Below, piece by piece: positions 7,894-15,580 of a DNA stretch of 32,382 nt (within the stretch, counting starts at the first letter, position 1; every line of letters begins with the position of its first letter). The translations under genes were made by a program, and so were the position numbers. The stretch is from Actinomycetota bacterium (GTDB taxonomy: Bacteria; Actinomycetota; Actinomycetes; Nanopelagicales; Nanopelagicaceae): assembly GCA_029977785.1 (NCBI GenBank), contig JAPOKG010000010.1:1-32382 (forward strand), in the 5' to 3' direction. Below the pieces are notes generated by a model. The model did no database searches and was not told the DNA's origin. It was given only the letters and a program-made list of their open reading frames with translations.

Positions 7894-9038
7894 CTCGCCA
7901 ACTGATTATCCTGGGTTCAACCGGATCAATCGGAGTTCAAGCTCTCGAAATAGTCGCGGCAAACCCCGATCGCTTTACAGTTGTAGCAATTACCTCGGCT
8001 GGCTCGCAGCCAGATTTGGTCATCGAACAAGCGCGAAAATTCAAAGTGAAGGTAGTTGGAGTAAACAAAAACGCAGACCAGATACGTGCGGCTCTTCCCG
8101 AAGTTAAAGTTGTTGATGGTCCGAACGCCTCAACTGAGATTGCAGCAATCTCCTGCGATGTAGTTCTCAATGCCATCACAGGTTCAATTGGTCTTGCGCC
8201 AACTTTGGCCGCCCTTGATGCCGATAATCGCGTTGCGCTAGCAAATAAGGAATCTTTGGTGGCAGGAGGAGACATTGTCACCTCGCGCGCAAAGAGCGAT
8301 CAGCTCTTGCCGGTTGATTCAGAACATTCTGCGCTCTGGCAGGCGTTGATTGGTGAGAAGAAGTCTCAGGTTTCCAAGTTAATACTGACTGCAAGTGGGG
8401 GACCATTCCGCGATCGCAGTGATTTAGAAAGTGTCACAGTTGCAGAGGCGCTCAGCCATCCAACGTGGGTGATGGGACCGGTTGTCACTATCAACTAGGC
8501 GACCTTAATGAATAAAGGTTTAGAGATTATTGAAGCGCACTACCTATTTGATATTCCTTATTCAAAGATTGAGGCAGTTATTCATCCGCAATCAGTGATT
8601 CACTCCATGGTCGAATTCGATGATGGTTCAACGATTGCGCAAGCATCACCTCCCAATATGAAGGGTCCTATCTCTTTCGCGCTCGGTTATCCCGACCGTG
8701 TCAAAGGTGCGATGCCACCAGTTGATTGGACGCAATCCCACTCTTGGAGCTTTACCCCCATTGATGTTGCGCGTTTTCCAGCAATCTCACTTGCTCGCCA
8801 CTGCGGAGAAATCGGTAAAGGTTTACCTGCTGTCTTTAACGCTGCCAATGAAGTTGCTGTGCAGGCATTTGTTGATGGGAATATCTCATTCCCACAGATT
8901 GTTAAGACAGTATCAGCAGTTGTGGAAAAGATGAGCGCATCAGCACTTACTGCACCGCGCGATTTAGCTGATGTCAGTGCTATCGAAGAGGATGCTCGTC
9001 TGGTGGCTTCCTCCGAAGTTGCACGAGCTCGAGCATGA
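7890..9038 (+). pseudogene. dxr: 1-deoxy-D-xylulose 5-phosphate reductoisomerase gene interrupted by an in-frame amber codon
   Basis: DXR converts DXP to MEP with NADPH, the first committed step of the non-mevalonate isoprenoid pathway. One continuous frame of 382 codons matches the family end to end, but codon 203 (8496-8498) is TAG. The N-terminal part has the NADPH-binding GSTGSIG and metal ligands D143 and E145 in VDSEHSA. Right after the TAG come ATLMNKG and IIEAHYLF, with N208, K209 and E212. Their +5, +6 and +9 spacing places the TAG at the phosphate-binding serine (E. coli S222). A single C-to-A change would make TCG into TAG. No frameshift or other damage is visible. An ATG at 8508 could restart translation but would give a fragment without the NADPH domain. 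Real mutation, sequencing error and readthrough all remain possible. Confidence 0.9.
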
Positions 9039-9048
9039 AGGACGGTCG

Positions 9049-10188
9049 ATGGAACTTCTAGGAATTCTTGCATTTGCAGTTGCACTTCTACTTTCGGTGA
9101 TGGTCCACGAACTTGGGCATTACTTAACTGCAAAGCGCTTCGGCATGAAAGTCTCTGAATTTTTTCTCGGCTTTGGCAAGCGCATCTGGTCATTCACTAG
9201 AGGTGAAACAGAATTTGGAATCAAAGCAATTCCTGCAGGTGGTTACTGTCGCATCGAAGGAATGACCCCCCGCGATGAGATGCCTGCTGGCGAAGAAGGA
9301 CGCGCATTCTTTACCGCATCCTCTGGCAAGAAACTTATTGTCTTAGGAGCAGGATCTTTTGCTCACCTCTTAATTGGTTTCATCCTTATCTTTACTATCT
9401 TCTTTGGCGTCGGAGTCAATACTCTTCTTTCAGACATCACCAAGGTCAGCCCAAACTCCGCAGCTGCCGCTGCTGGTTTTCTACCTGGGGATATGATTCT
9501 TGAAGTTGATGGCGTTCAAGTTAAAGATTGGTTTATCGACTCTCAGGTCATCGCTAAATCTGAAGGCAAGCCAATTACTTATTTAGTCTTGCGTGGTAGC
9601 CAAGAAATTGAAATCACTGCTGCTGCGCGCTATGACGAAAGCGCAAAGCGCTACATTCTGGGAATCATCACTAAGATTGGCACCGAAAGACAAAGTTTCC
9701 TCCCAGCAATTGTTGAATCTACGCAAGCAACAGGCGTCTTGCTCCGTGAATCCGTAAAGTCTCTTTTCACGCTTCCTACCAAAGTTCCGCAACTCTTCCG
9801 CCAAACATTTGGTGGTGAAGAACGTGATCCCAATGGCCTTGTTGGCGTTGTGGGTGCAGCGCGAGTCTCTGGAGATGTTGTCAGCAGCACCAAACTTGAT
9901 AACACCGAACAGCTCGGTACATTCCTTCTCATTGTGGCGAGCCTCAATATCTTTGTTGGGCTCTTTAACTTACTTCCTATATTGCCTCTCGATGGTGGCC
10001 ATATGGCGGTGGCGATTGCCGACGAAATCCGCGCCTTTATCGCGCGGTTACGTGGACGTCCAAGACCTGCAGGTATTGATGTGAATGTTCTTACACCTAT
10101 TACTATCGGAGTCTTCGCAGTCTTAGCGGTGCTCACAGTGATTCTCTTAATCGCTGACATCTTTAATCCCATATCGCTGAATTTCTAG
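9049..10188 (+). CDS. rip1: Site-2 intramembrane zinc metalloprotease (RseP/Rip1 family, M50)
   Basis: A 379-aa membrane protease that cleaves membrane-embedded substrates such as anti-sigma factors in regulated proteolysis. The zinc motif HELGH is at residues 20-24 within the first transmembrane helix. A PDZ-like domain occupies roughly residues 120-200. The conserved C-terminal NLLPILPLDGGH at 307-318 supplies the third ligand, D315. Further hydrophobic segments lie near residues 105-125, 290-310 and at the C-terminus. I chose ATG 9049 because GAAGGA at 9038-9043 is a good ribosome site and HELGH then falls close to the N-terminus, as in the family. An upstream in-frame ATG at 8971 would add 26 residues inside dxr. 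It lies between dxr and ispG, as in many actinobacteria. Confidence 0.92.
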   Translation: MELLGILAFAVALLLSVMVHELGHYLTAKRFGMKVSEFFLGFGKRIWSFTRGETEFGIKAIPAGGYCRIEGMTPRDEMPAGEEGRAFFTASSGKKLIVLGAGSFAHLLIGFILIFTIFFGVGVNTLLSDITKVSPNSAAAAAGFLPGDMILEVDGVQVKDWFIDSQVIAKSEGKPITYLVLRGSQEIEITAAARYDESAKRYILGIITKIGTERQSFLPAIVESTQATGVLLRESVKSLFTLPTKVPQLFRQTFGGEERDPNGLVGVVGAARVSGDVVSSTKLDNTEQLGTFLLIVASLNIFVGLFNLLPILPLDGGHMAVAIADEIRAFIARLRGRPRPAGIDVNVLTPITIGVFAVLAVLTVILLIADIFNPISLNF

Positions 10189-10196
10189 AGATAAGG

Positions 10197-10202
10197 CAGA
10201 AT
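10197..10202 (+). promoter_or_regulatory. Weak candidate -10 box (CAGAAT) for ispG
   Basis: CAGAAT is followed by seven bases and the ispG ATG at 10210. The only ribosome-site-like bases, AAGG at 10193-10196, are 13 bases from the start, too far for a normal Shine-Dalgarno. The match to TANNNT is imperfect because the first base is C. Confidence 0.3.
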
Positions 10203-10209
10203 ACGGCTC

Positions 10210-11361
10210 ATGGTTGATCTCGGAATCCCCAGCGCCCCACCACCTACCTTGCATCCGCGTCGCAAGACCAGACAGCTCAATGTTGGTGGAGTCGGAGTTG
10301 GTTCTGATTCACCGGTCAGTGTGCAATCAATGTGTACAACGCTGACATCTGATGTCAATGCAACTCTGCAACAAATCGCTGAACTCACCGCATCTGGTTG
10401 CCAAATCGTGCGCGTTGCAGTTCCATCACAAGATGATGCCGATGCACTTGCACAGATTGCGAAGAAGTCCCAGATTCCAGTAATTGCAGATATTCACTTT
10501 CAACCTAAGTACATCTTCGCCGCAATTGATGCTGGCTGTGCTGCAGTTCGCGTCAACCCTGGCAATATCAAGCAATTTGATGACAAGGTGAAGGAAGTTG
10601 CAAAGGCTGCAGGAGATGCGGGAATTCCAATTCGTATCGGCGTTAACGCTGGATCGCTCGACCCACGTCTTCTTGCAAAGTACGGCAAGGCAACACCTGA
10701 AGCTTTAGTTGAATCTGCAATCTGGGAGGCATCCCTCTTTGAAGAACATGGCTTTGGCAATATCAAGATTTCTGTTAAGCACCACGATCCTGTCACGATG
10801 GTCAACGCATATCGCTTACTTGCCGCGAAGACCGATTACCCACTTCACCTCGGCGTCACCGAAGCTGGCCCCATCTTCCAAGGAACCATTAAGTCTGCGA
10901 CCGCATTTGGAATTCTCTTGGCTGAAGGAATCGGCGACACAATTCGTGTTTCTCTCTCTGCGCCTCCTGTTGAAGAGGTAAAGGTTGGAATTTCAATCCT
11001 TGAATCTCTTAATCTGCGTCAACGTAAACTTGAAATCGTTTCCTGTCCTTCATGTGGTCGCGCTCAAGTCGATGTTTACACCCTTGCTGAAAAGGTGCAG
11101 GCAGGTTTACAAGGAATGACGGTTCCTCTTCGCGTTGCTGTGATGGGCTGTGTTGTAAATGGACCTGGCGAAGCTCGCGAAGCAGATCTCGGCGTTGCAT
11201 CAGGAAATGGCAAAGGTCAGATATTTGTGAAGGGACAAGTCATCAAAACGGTCCCAGAAGCGCAGATTGTTGAAACTCTTATTGAAGAAGCTATGCGTCT
11301 TGCCGAAGAGATGGAAGCCGCAGGCGTTGCATCAGGAGAACCTTCCGTCACAACTTCGTAA
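10210..11361 (+). CDS. ispG: 4-hydroxy-3-methylbut-2-enyl diphosphate synthase
   Basis: IspG (GcpE) reduces MEcPP to HMBPP with a [4Fe-4S] cluster, late in the MEP isoprenoid pathway. The 383-aa protein has an N-terminal TIM-barrel part starting with [12 protein letters not shown]. The cluster-binding C-terminal part has C279 and C282 (CPSCGR), C314 (GCVVNGPGE) and E321. The spacings 3, 32 and 7 match E. coli C270, C273, C305 and E312. All key residues are present, so this gene looks functional although dxr upstream is interrupted. Starting at ATG 10210, 21 bases after the protease stop, gives a normal N-terminus. Confidence 0.96.
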   Translation: MVDLGIPSAPPPTLHPRRKTRQLNVGGVGVGSDSPVSVQSMCTTLTSDVNATLQQIAELTASGCQIVRVAVPSQDDADALAQIAKKSQIPVIADIHFQPKYIFAAIDAGCAAVRVNPGNIKQFDDKVKEVAKAAGDAGIPIRIGVNAGSLDPRLLAKYGKATPEALVESAIWEASLFEEHGFGNIKISVKHHDPVTMVNAYRLLAAKTDYPLHLGVTEAGPIFQGTIKSATAFGILLAEGIGDTIRVSLSAPPVEEVKVGISILESLNLRQRKLEIVSCPSCGRAQVDVYTLAEKVQAGLQGMTVPLRVAVMGCVVNGPGEAREADLGVASGNGKGQIFVKGQVIKTVPEAQIVETLIEEAMRLAEEMEAAGVASGEPSVTTS

Positions 11362-11369
11362 TCCTCTAG

Positions 11370-11375
11370 TAGGGT
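11370..11375 (+). promoter_or_regulatory. Candidate -10 box (TAGGGT) for a leaderless proS mRNA
   Basis: TAGGGT is followed by seven bases and the proS ATG at 11383. There is no Shine-Dalgarno sequence in the 21-base gap after ispG and no clear -35. The arrangement is that of a leaderless transcript. Confidence 0.45.
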
Positions 11376-11382
11376 TCGCGTT

Positions 11383-13116
11383 ATGTTGCGAATGTCTACG
11401 CTCTTCTTACGCACGCTGCGCGATGATCCAGCAGATGCTGAAGTACCTAGCCATCGCCTCCTAGTCCGCGCTGGTTATATCCGCCGCATCGCAGCTGGAA
11501 TCTATTCATGGTTGCCACTTGGTGTTATCACCCTTCGCAACATTGAAAATATTGTGCGCCAAGAGATGGATCGCGCCGGTTTTCAAGAAGTTCATTTTCC
11601 GGCTCTCTTGCCAAAGGATGCCTATGAAGAAACTGGCCGCTGGAAAGATTACGGCCCAGATTTATTCCGCCTGCAGGACAGAAAAGGTAGCGACTATCTA
11701 CTAGGGCCAACACATGAAGAGATGTTTACCTTGATGGTTAAAGGCGAGTATTCATCTTATAAAGATCTGCCACTTGCTCTCTATCAAATTCAAACTAAAT
11801 ACCGCGATGAGGCACGTCCACGTTCAGGAATCATCCGTGGGCGCGAATTTGTCATGAAGGATTCATATTCATTCGACCTTACCGATGAAGGTTTAGTTGA
11901 GTCCTACCAGCGCCATCGCGAAGCATATATAAAGACCTTTGATCGCCTGCGTATGAAGTACAACATCGTCAGCGCTATGTCTGGCGCCATGGGCGGTTCC
12001 GCATCGGAGGAGTTCTTAGCTCCCTGCGAAACTGGCGAAGATACATACGTGCTCTGCCCAAAGTGTGGCTATGCAGCGAATGTGGAAGCCATGACAACTG
12101 TTGTAGCACCGGGAGATGCATCAAAGGTTGCACCTCTTGAAGTCTTTGACTCACCTAATACTCCAACGATTGATAGCTTGGTTGAACTCATTAACGCCAA
12201 GTTTGGTGGGGGATACGACGGTTCGATGACGCTTAAGAATGTTATGTTGATGGCGGATGAAAAACCAATTTCTGTACTTGTGCCAGGAGATCGCGAAGTA
12301 GATCTCAAGCGTTTGCAGGCAAACCTTGCTGGCGTTAACGATGTTCGTATCTTTGAAGATGCAGATTTCGCTAAGTTCCCAGGGCTCGTTAAGGGGTATA
12401 TCGGACCACAGGATGCCAAGAAAAATGGAATTACTGTCTACGCAGATCCTCGTATCGCACCAGGAACTTCATGGGTAACGGGTGCAAATGCAAAGGATAA
12501 GCACGCACGTAATGTCGTCAACGGTCGCGATTTCACAGTTGATGCTTATATTGAATCAGCCCAGATTAAAGAGGGCGATGCCTGTCCAAAGTGTGCGACC
12601 CCAGTCATCATTGATCGTGCAATTGAAATCGGCCATATCTTCCAACTAGGTCGCAAATATGCAGATGCGCTAGGCCTTACCGTTCTAGATCAGAACGGCA
12701 AATCACAAGTAGTCACCATGGGCTCTTACGGAATCGGTGTTTCACGCGCGGTAGCAGCGATTGCCGAACAGAGCAATGACGAATTAGGTCTCTCTTGGCC
12801 AGTCGAAGTAGCGCCTGCCAAGGTGCACATCGTTGCAACCGGAAAAGAAGATACCGTCTTCGCTGCTGCAGAAACCCTAGCTACTGATTTAGAGGCAGCC
12901 GGAATTAGTGTGATGCTCGATGACCGCCGCGGCACATCACCGGGTGTGAAGTTTAAAGATGCTGAACTCATCGGAATTCCTGTCATTGTTGTCGTCGGTA
13001 AGGCGCTCGAACAAGGCAACGTCGAAGTTCGTGTCCGTCGTACGGGCGAAAAATCTGAAGTTCCTGTAGCGCAAGCGCTTACAGCAATTACTGAACTCCT
13101 TCCAACGCTTCCGTAG
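11383..13116 (+). CDS. proS: Prolyl-tRNA synthetase, bacterial type
   Basis: Class II synthetase that charges tRNA-Pro. The 577-aa length fits the bacterial architecture: catalytic core, editing (INS) domain inserted at about residues 230-390, remainder of the core, then a C-terminal anticodon-binding domain from about 475. The N-terminus [20 protein letters not shown] is typical. Motif-2-like sequence [11 protein letters not shown], then [13 protein letters not shown], lies around residues 137-165. Motif-3-like GSYGIGVSR is near 445. The region upstream looks leaderless (TAGGGT plus seven bases). The TAG stop is followed directly by the ATG of the next gene. Confidence 0.96.
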   Translation: MLRMSTLFLRTLRDDPADAEVPSHRLLVRAGYIRRIAAGIYSWLPLGVITLRNIENIVRQEMDRAGFQEVHFPALLPKDAYEETGRWKDYGPDLFRLQDRKGSDYLLGPTHEEMFTLMVKGEYSSYKDLPLALYQIQTKYRDEARPRSGIIRGREFVMKDSYSFDLTDEGLVESYQRHREAYIKTFDRLRMKYNIVSAMSGAMGGSASEEFLAPCETGEDTYVLCPKCGYAANVEAMTTVVAPGDASKVAPLEVFDSPNTPTIDSLVELINAKFGGGYDGSMTLKNVMLMADEKPISVLVPGDREVDLKRLQANLAGVNDVRIFEDADFAKFPGLVKGYIGPQDAKKNGITVYADPRIAPGTSWVTGANAKDKHARNVVNGRDFTVDAYIESAQIKEGDACPKCATPVIIDRAIEIGHIFQLGRKYADALGLTVLDQNGKSQVVTMGSYGIGVSRAVAAIAEQSNDELGLSWPVEVAPAKVHIVATGKEDTVFAAAETLATDLEAAGISVMLDDRRGTSPGVKFKDAELIGIPVIVVVGKALEQGNVEVRVRRTGEKSEVPVAQALTAITELLPTLP

Positions 13117-13890
13117 ATGCTCAGCGATATCTCAACGCTGACGCTGGTCTTTATCCTCGTTGCCGCCTTCTCTGCTGGATTTGTTGATGCCATCGCAGGT
13201 GGAGGCGGACTTATTCAACTGCCGGCGCTTTTAATCTCATTCCCTGATCGTGAAGTCGCAGAAGTCGCTGGTACAAATAAGTTAGGTTCAATATTTGGCA
13301 CGTCAGCTGCCGCCCTTAATTACCGTAGAAATATAGAGACTGACCCTAAGTTACTTCTGGCTATGGTGCTTCCAGCCTTTATCGGCTCTGGCTCTGGTTC
13401 ACTTCTAGCAACTCAAATTTCAACGGAACAACTAAAAATCGCAATTGTCGTGATGTTGGTTGCAGTTTTTGCCTACACGCTGGCCAGACCTGATTTAGGT
13501 AAAGTTGAAGTTCTCAAAGGCGCCGCCAAGCGACAGCGAACTGTGGGCGCAGTTGCAGGACTCACTATTGGTTTTTACGATGGCTTTATTGGGCCTGGCA
13601 CCGGAACTCTGCTGATGATTGTTCTGGTTGCAGCTCTTGGTTTCGCATTTGTTGGAGCATCAGCAATCGCCAAAGTGGTGAATGTTTCAACCAATTTTGC
13701 ATCAATCCTTGTCTTTGGCGCTAGCGGCTCGATTATGTGGGTGGTGGGCCTTGCTGTTGGTATCTGTAATTTGGCGGGTGGAATCATTGGTTCGCACGTT
13801 GCGATTCGCCGTGGCTCTGACTTTGTTCGTAAGTTCTATCTGGTGGTCACCTTCGCGCTCATAGTCAGGGTATTATTTGACGTGTTCTAA
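13117..13890 (+). CDS. TSUP-family (TauE/SafE) membrane transporter
   Basis: A 257-aa, strongly hydrophobic protein with roughly eight membrane segments. It has the TauE/SafE (DUF81) pattern: an N-terminal half with AGFVDAIAGGGGLIQLP and the repeat-related second half with GFYDGFIGPGTGTLLM. Members export or import sulfite, sulfoacetate, taurine-derived and other small organic anions; the substrate cannot be assigned here. The ATG abuts the proS TAG in the same frame and has no Shine-Dalgarno site of its own, so it probably depends on proS translation. It is not part of the conserved actinobacterial proS-rimP order I know, so it is likely an accessory insertion. Confidence 0.85.
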   Translation: MLSDISTLTLVFILVAAFSAGFVDAIAGGGGLIQLPALLISFPDREVAEVAGTNKLGSIFGTSAAALNYRRNIETDPKLLLAMVLPAFIGSGSGSLLATQISTEQLKIAIVVMLVAVFAYTLARPDLGKVEVLKGAAKRQRTVGAVAGLTIGFYDGFIGPGTGTLLMIVLVAALGFAFVGASAIAKVVNVSTNFASILVFGASGSIMWVVGLAVGICNLAGGIIGSHVAIRRGSDFVRKFYLVVTFALIVRVLFDVF

Positions 13891-13934
13891 AGCAGTTAAA
13901 AAACTAAATAACAATTGAATATGAAAGGCGTATC

Positions 13935-14411
13935 GTGGCTATCACAGATCAAATCTCTCAACTGGTTACACCCGCAGTTGAAGCACAAGGTTTATTCCTT
14001 GAAGAAGTTCAATTAGTTTCACCAGGAAAACATCGCATCATTACCTGCATTGTTGATGGGCCAGCTTCTCTTAATATGGATCAAGTTACTGCCGTATCTC
14101 GCGCCATCTCAGAGCTCCTGGATGAAGCCACCTTTATGGGCGATACCCCGTTTACTCTTGAAGTGACTTCCCCGGGAGTCGACCGCCCACTTACTGCACC
14201 ACGCCACTTTGTAAAGAATCAAGGTCGCCTGCTCAAAGTAGTTAAGAACGATGGAGCAACGGTCACCGGACGTATTGAAGAATCCACAGAAACTAGCGTC
14301 ACGCTCTCTTATCTTGAGAAGAAGGAAGTCAAGCGCGTTGAAGTTGCCTTAACTGATATCAAACGCGCAACCGTAGAAATTGAATTTAATCGCAAAGATG
14401 GTGACAAGTAA
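13935..14411 (+). CDS. rimP: Ribosome maturation factor RimP
   Basis: A 158-aa protein for late 30S subunit assembly (DUF150/YlxS family), at the head of the rimP-nusA-infB cluster. The family core reads LEVTSPGVDRPLTAPRHF near residues 75-92, with the C-terminal SH3-like domain after it. The GTG start at 13935 is supported by GAAAGG at 13923-13928, six bases upstream. The 44-base gap before it is very AT-rich and could hold a promoter, but I see no convincing -35/-10 pair. The stop TAA shares a base with the nusA ATG. Confidence 0.93.
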   Translation: MAITDQISQLVTPAVEAQGLFLEEVQLVSPGKHRIITCIVDGPASLNMDQVTAVSRAISELLDEATFMGDTPFTLEVTSPGVDRPLTAPRHFVKNQGRLLKVVKNDGATVTGRIEESTETSVTLSYLEKKEVKRVEVALTDIKRATVEIEFNRKDGDK

Positions 14412-15388
14412 TGCATGTAGATATGGCAGCCCTTGTTCATCTCACTACCGAGAAAGCCATGCCACTCGAGCCACTAATACAGGCGATTGAAGCTGGAGTC
14501 CTCACCGCATATGGTGAAACGCAAGAACCTAATCGCTACGCCCAAGCACGACTGAACCGCGAAACGGGTGAAATTCAGATTTTTATTCCCATATTCAATG
14601 AACTCGGTGAGCGCATCGGTGAAGAAATTGATTCACCTGAAGGATTCTCTAAAGTTACTACTTCTACTGCGCGCCAAGTTATCAAGCAGCAGATGCGCGC
14701 AAGTAACGACGCAGAGATTGTTGGTGAATTCACCGCAACAGTGGGCGATATCGTCTCAGGCATAATTCAACAAGGTCGCGATCCCAAGATGATTAATGTC
14801 AATCTTGGTCGCATCGAAGGTCGTATTCCTCCGCAAGAACAGGTTCCGGGTGAGGTCTATACACACGGTGATCGCATTAAGTGTTTCGTTGTAGAAGTAA
14901 AGCAAGGAATGAAGGGCCCTGAGATTATGCTCTCTCGTAGCCACCCGGCTTTGGTTAAGCAACTTTTTGCACTTGAAGTTCCTGAAATCAAAGATCGCAT
15001 TGTGGAAATCATGGCGGTAGCGCGCGAAGCAGGACATCGCACCAAGATTGCAGTGCGTTCACATCGTGCTGGAGTTTCGCCAAAAGGTTCTCTCATCGGA
15101 CCAATGGGCGCTCGTTCACGCGCTGTCATGGATGAACTTAACGGCGAGAAGATAGATATTGTCGATTACGATGAAGATCCAGCAAAATTTGTTGCAAGCG
15201 CACTCGCACCCGCGAAGGTAACGAGCGTTGAAATTGTTGATGAAGCAACACGTTCAGCCAAGGTGATAGTGCCTGATTACCAACTCTCGCTGGCTATCGG
15301 TAAAGATGGGCAGAATGCCCGTCTTGCCGCACGTCTGACTGGATGGCGTATCGATATCCATCCAGATACCCCCGCACCGACTGCGTAA
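14411..15388 (+). CDS. nusA: Transcription termination/antitermination factor NusA
   Basis: A 325-aa RNA polymerase-associated factor controlling pausing, termination and antitermination. Domain order is an N-terminal RNAP-binding domain (residues ~1-105), an S1 domain (~115-185, containing GDIVSGIIQQGRD and GRIPPQEQVPGE) and two KH domains to the C-terminus, with SVEIVDEATRSAKVIVPD then GKDGQNARLAARLTGW in KH2. It lacks the proteobacterial acidic C-terminal repeats, as usual in Actinobacteria. ATG 14411 overlaps the rimP stop by one base; an in-frame ATG at 14423 is an alternative. In most actinobacteria ylxR follows. Here a 192-base non-coding gap follows instead. Confidence 0.95.
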   Translation: MHVDMAALVHLTTEKAMPLEPLIQAIEAGVLTAYGETQEPNRYAQARLNRETGEIQIFIPIFNELGERIGEEIDSPEGFSKVTTSTARQVIKQQMRASNDAEIVGEFTATVGDIVSGIIQQGRDPKMINVNLGRIEGRIPPQEQVPGEVYTHGDRIKCFVVEVKQGMKGPEIMLSRSHPALVKQLFALEVPEIKDRIVEIMAVAREAGHRTKIAVRSHRAGVSPKGSLIGPMGARSRAVMDELNGEKIDIVDYDEDPAKFVASALAPAKVTSVEIVDEATRSAKVIVPDYQLSLAIGKDGQNARLAARLTGWRIDIHPDTPAPTA

Positions 15389-15442
15389 ATAAGGTGTGGA
15401 ATAGGGAATTTCCCGCCTATTCGATAGACTGGCGCACATCGT

Positions 15443-15464
15443 CTTCGGAACAAATGTTCCGAGG
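15443..15464 (+). promoter_or_regulatory. Strong hairpin in the infB leader
   Basis: The 192-base gap 15389-15580 has no convincing gene. Its main element is a 9-bp stem (15443-15451 with 15456-15464, one G-U pair) closed by the tetraloop AAAT. It is not followed by a T-run, so it is not an ordinary terminator. A palindrome GGGAATTTCCC lies upstream at 15404-15414. The infB Shine-Dalgarno AGGAG is at 15572-15576. The hairpin could be an RNA leader element or processing site of unknown role. Confidence 0.5.
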
Positions 15465-15580
15465 CGCAAATGAAATGGATGCGAAAGATATGAAACTCAA
15501 ATGAGCTCGTTTACATCATGAGGTCGAACAACTAGGGCTCGCATCCCACAAGTTTTAATGCGGGCCAAGACAGGAGAAAT

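Noticed and set aside
8496-8498. Genome-wide amber reassignment as the explanation of the dxr stop
   Set aside because: Seven other genes here end in TAG at the normal family length, so TAG works as a stop. A local suppression event cannot be excluded.
8971-9048. Longer site-2 protease N-terminus from ATG 8971
   Set aside because: It overlaps the dxr 3' end by 68 bases and puts 26 extra residues before the first helix; ATG 9049 has a good ribosome site.
9651-10172. 173-codon minus-strand open frame opposite the site-2 protease
   Set aside because: It is an antisense shadow with no family features or ribosome site; the plus-strand gene is well supported.
15454-15504. 16-codon ORF in the nusA-infB gap
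   Set aside because: It starts inside the hairpin loop, has no ribosome site and encodes nothing recognisable; it is not a ylxR remnant.
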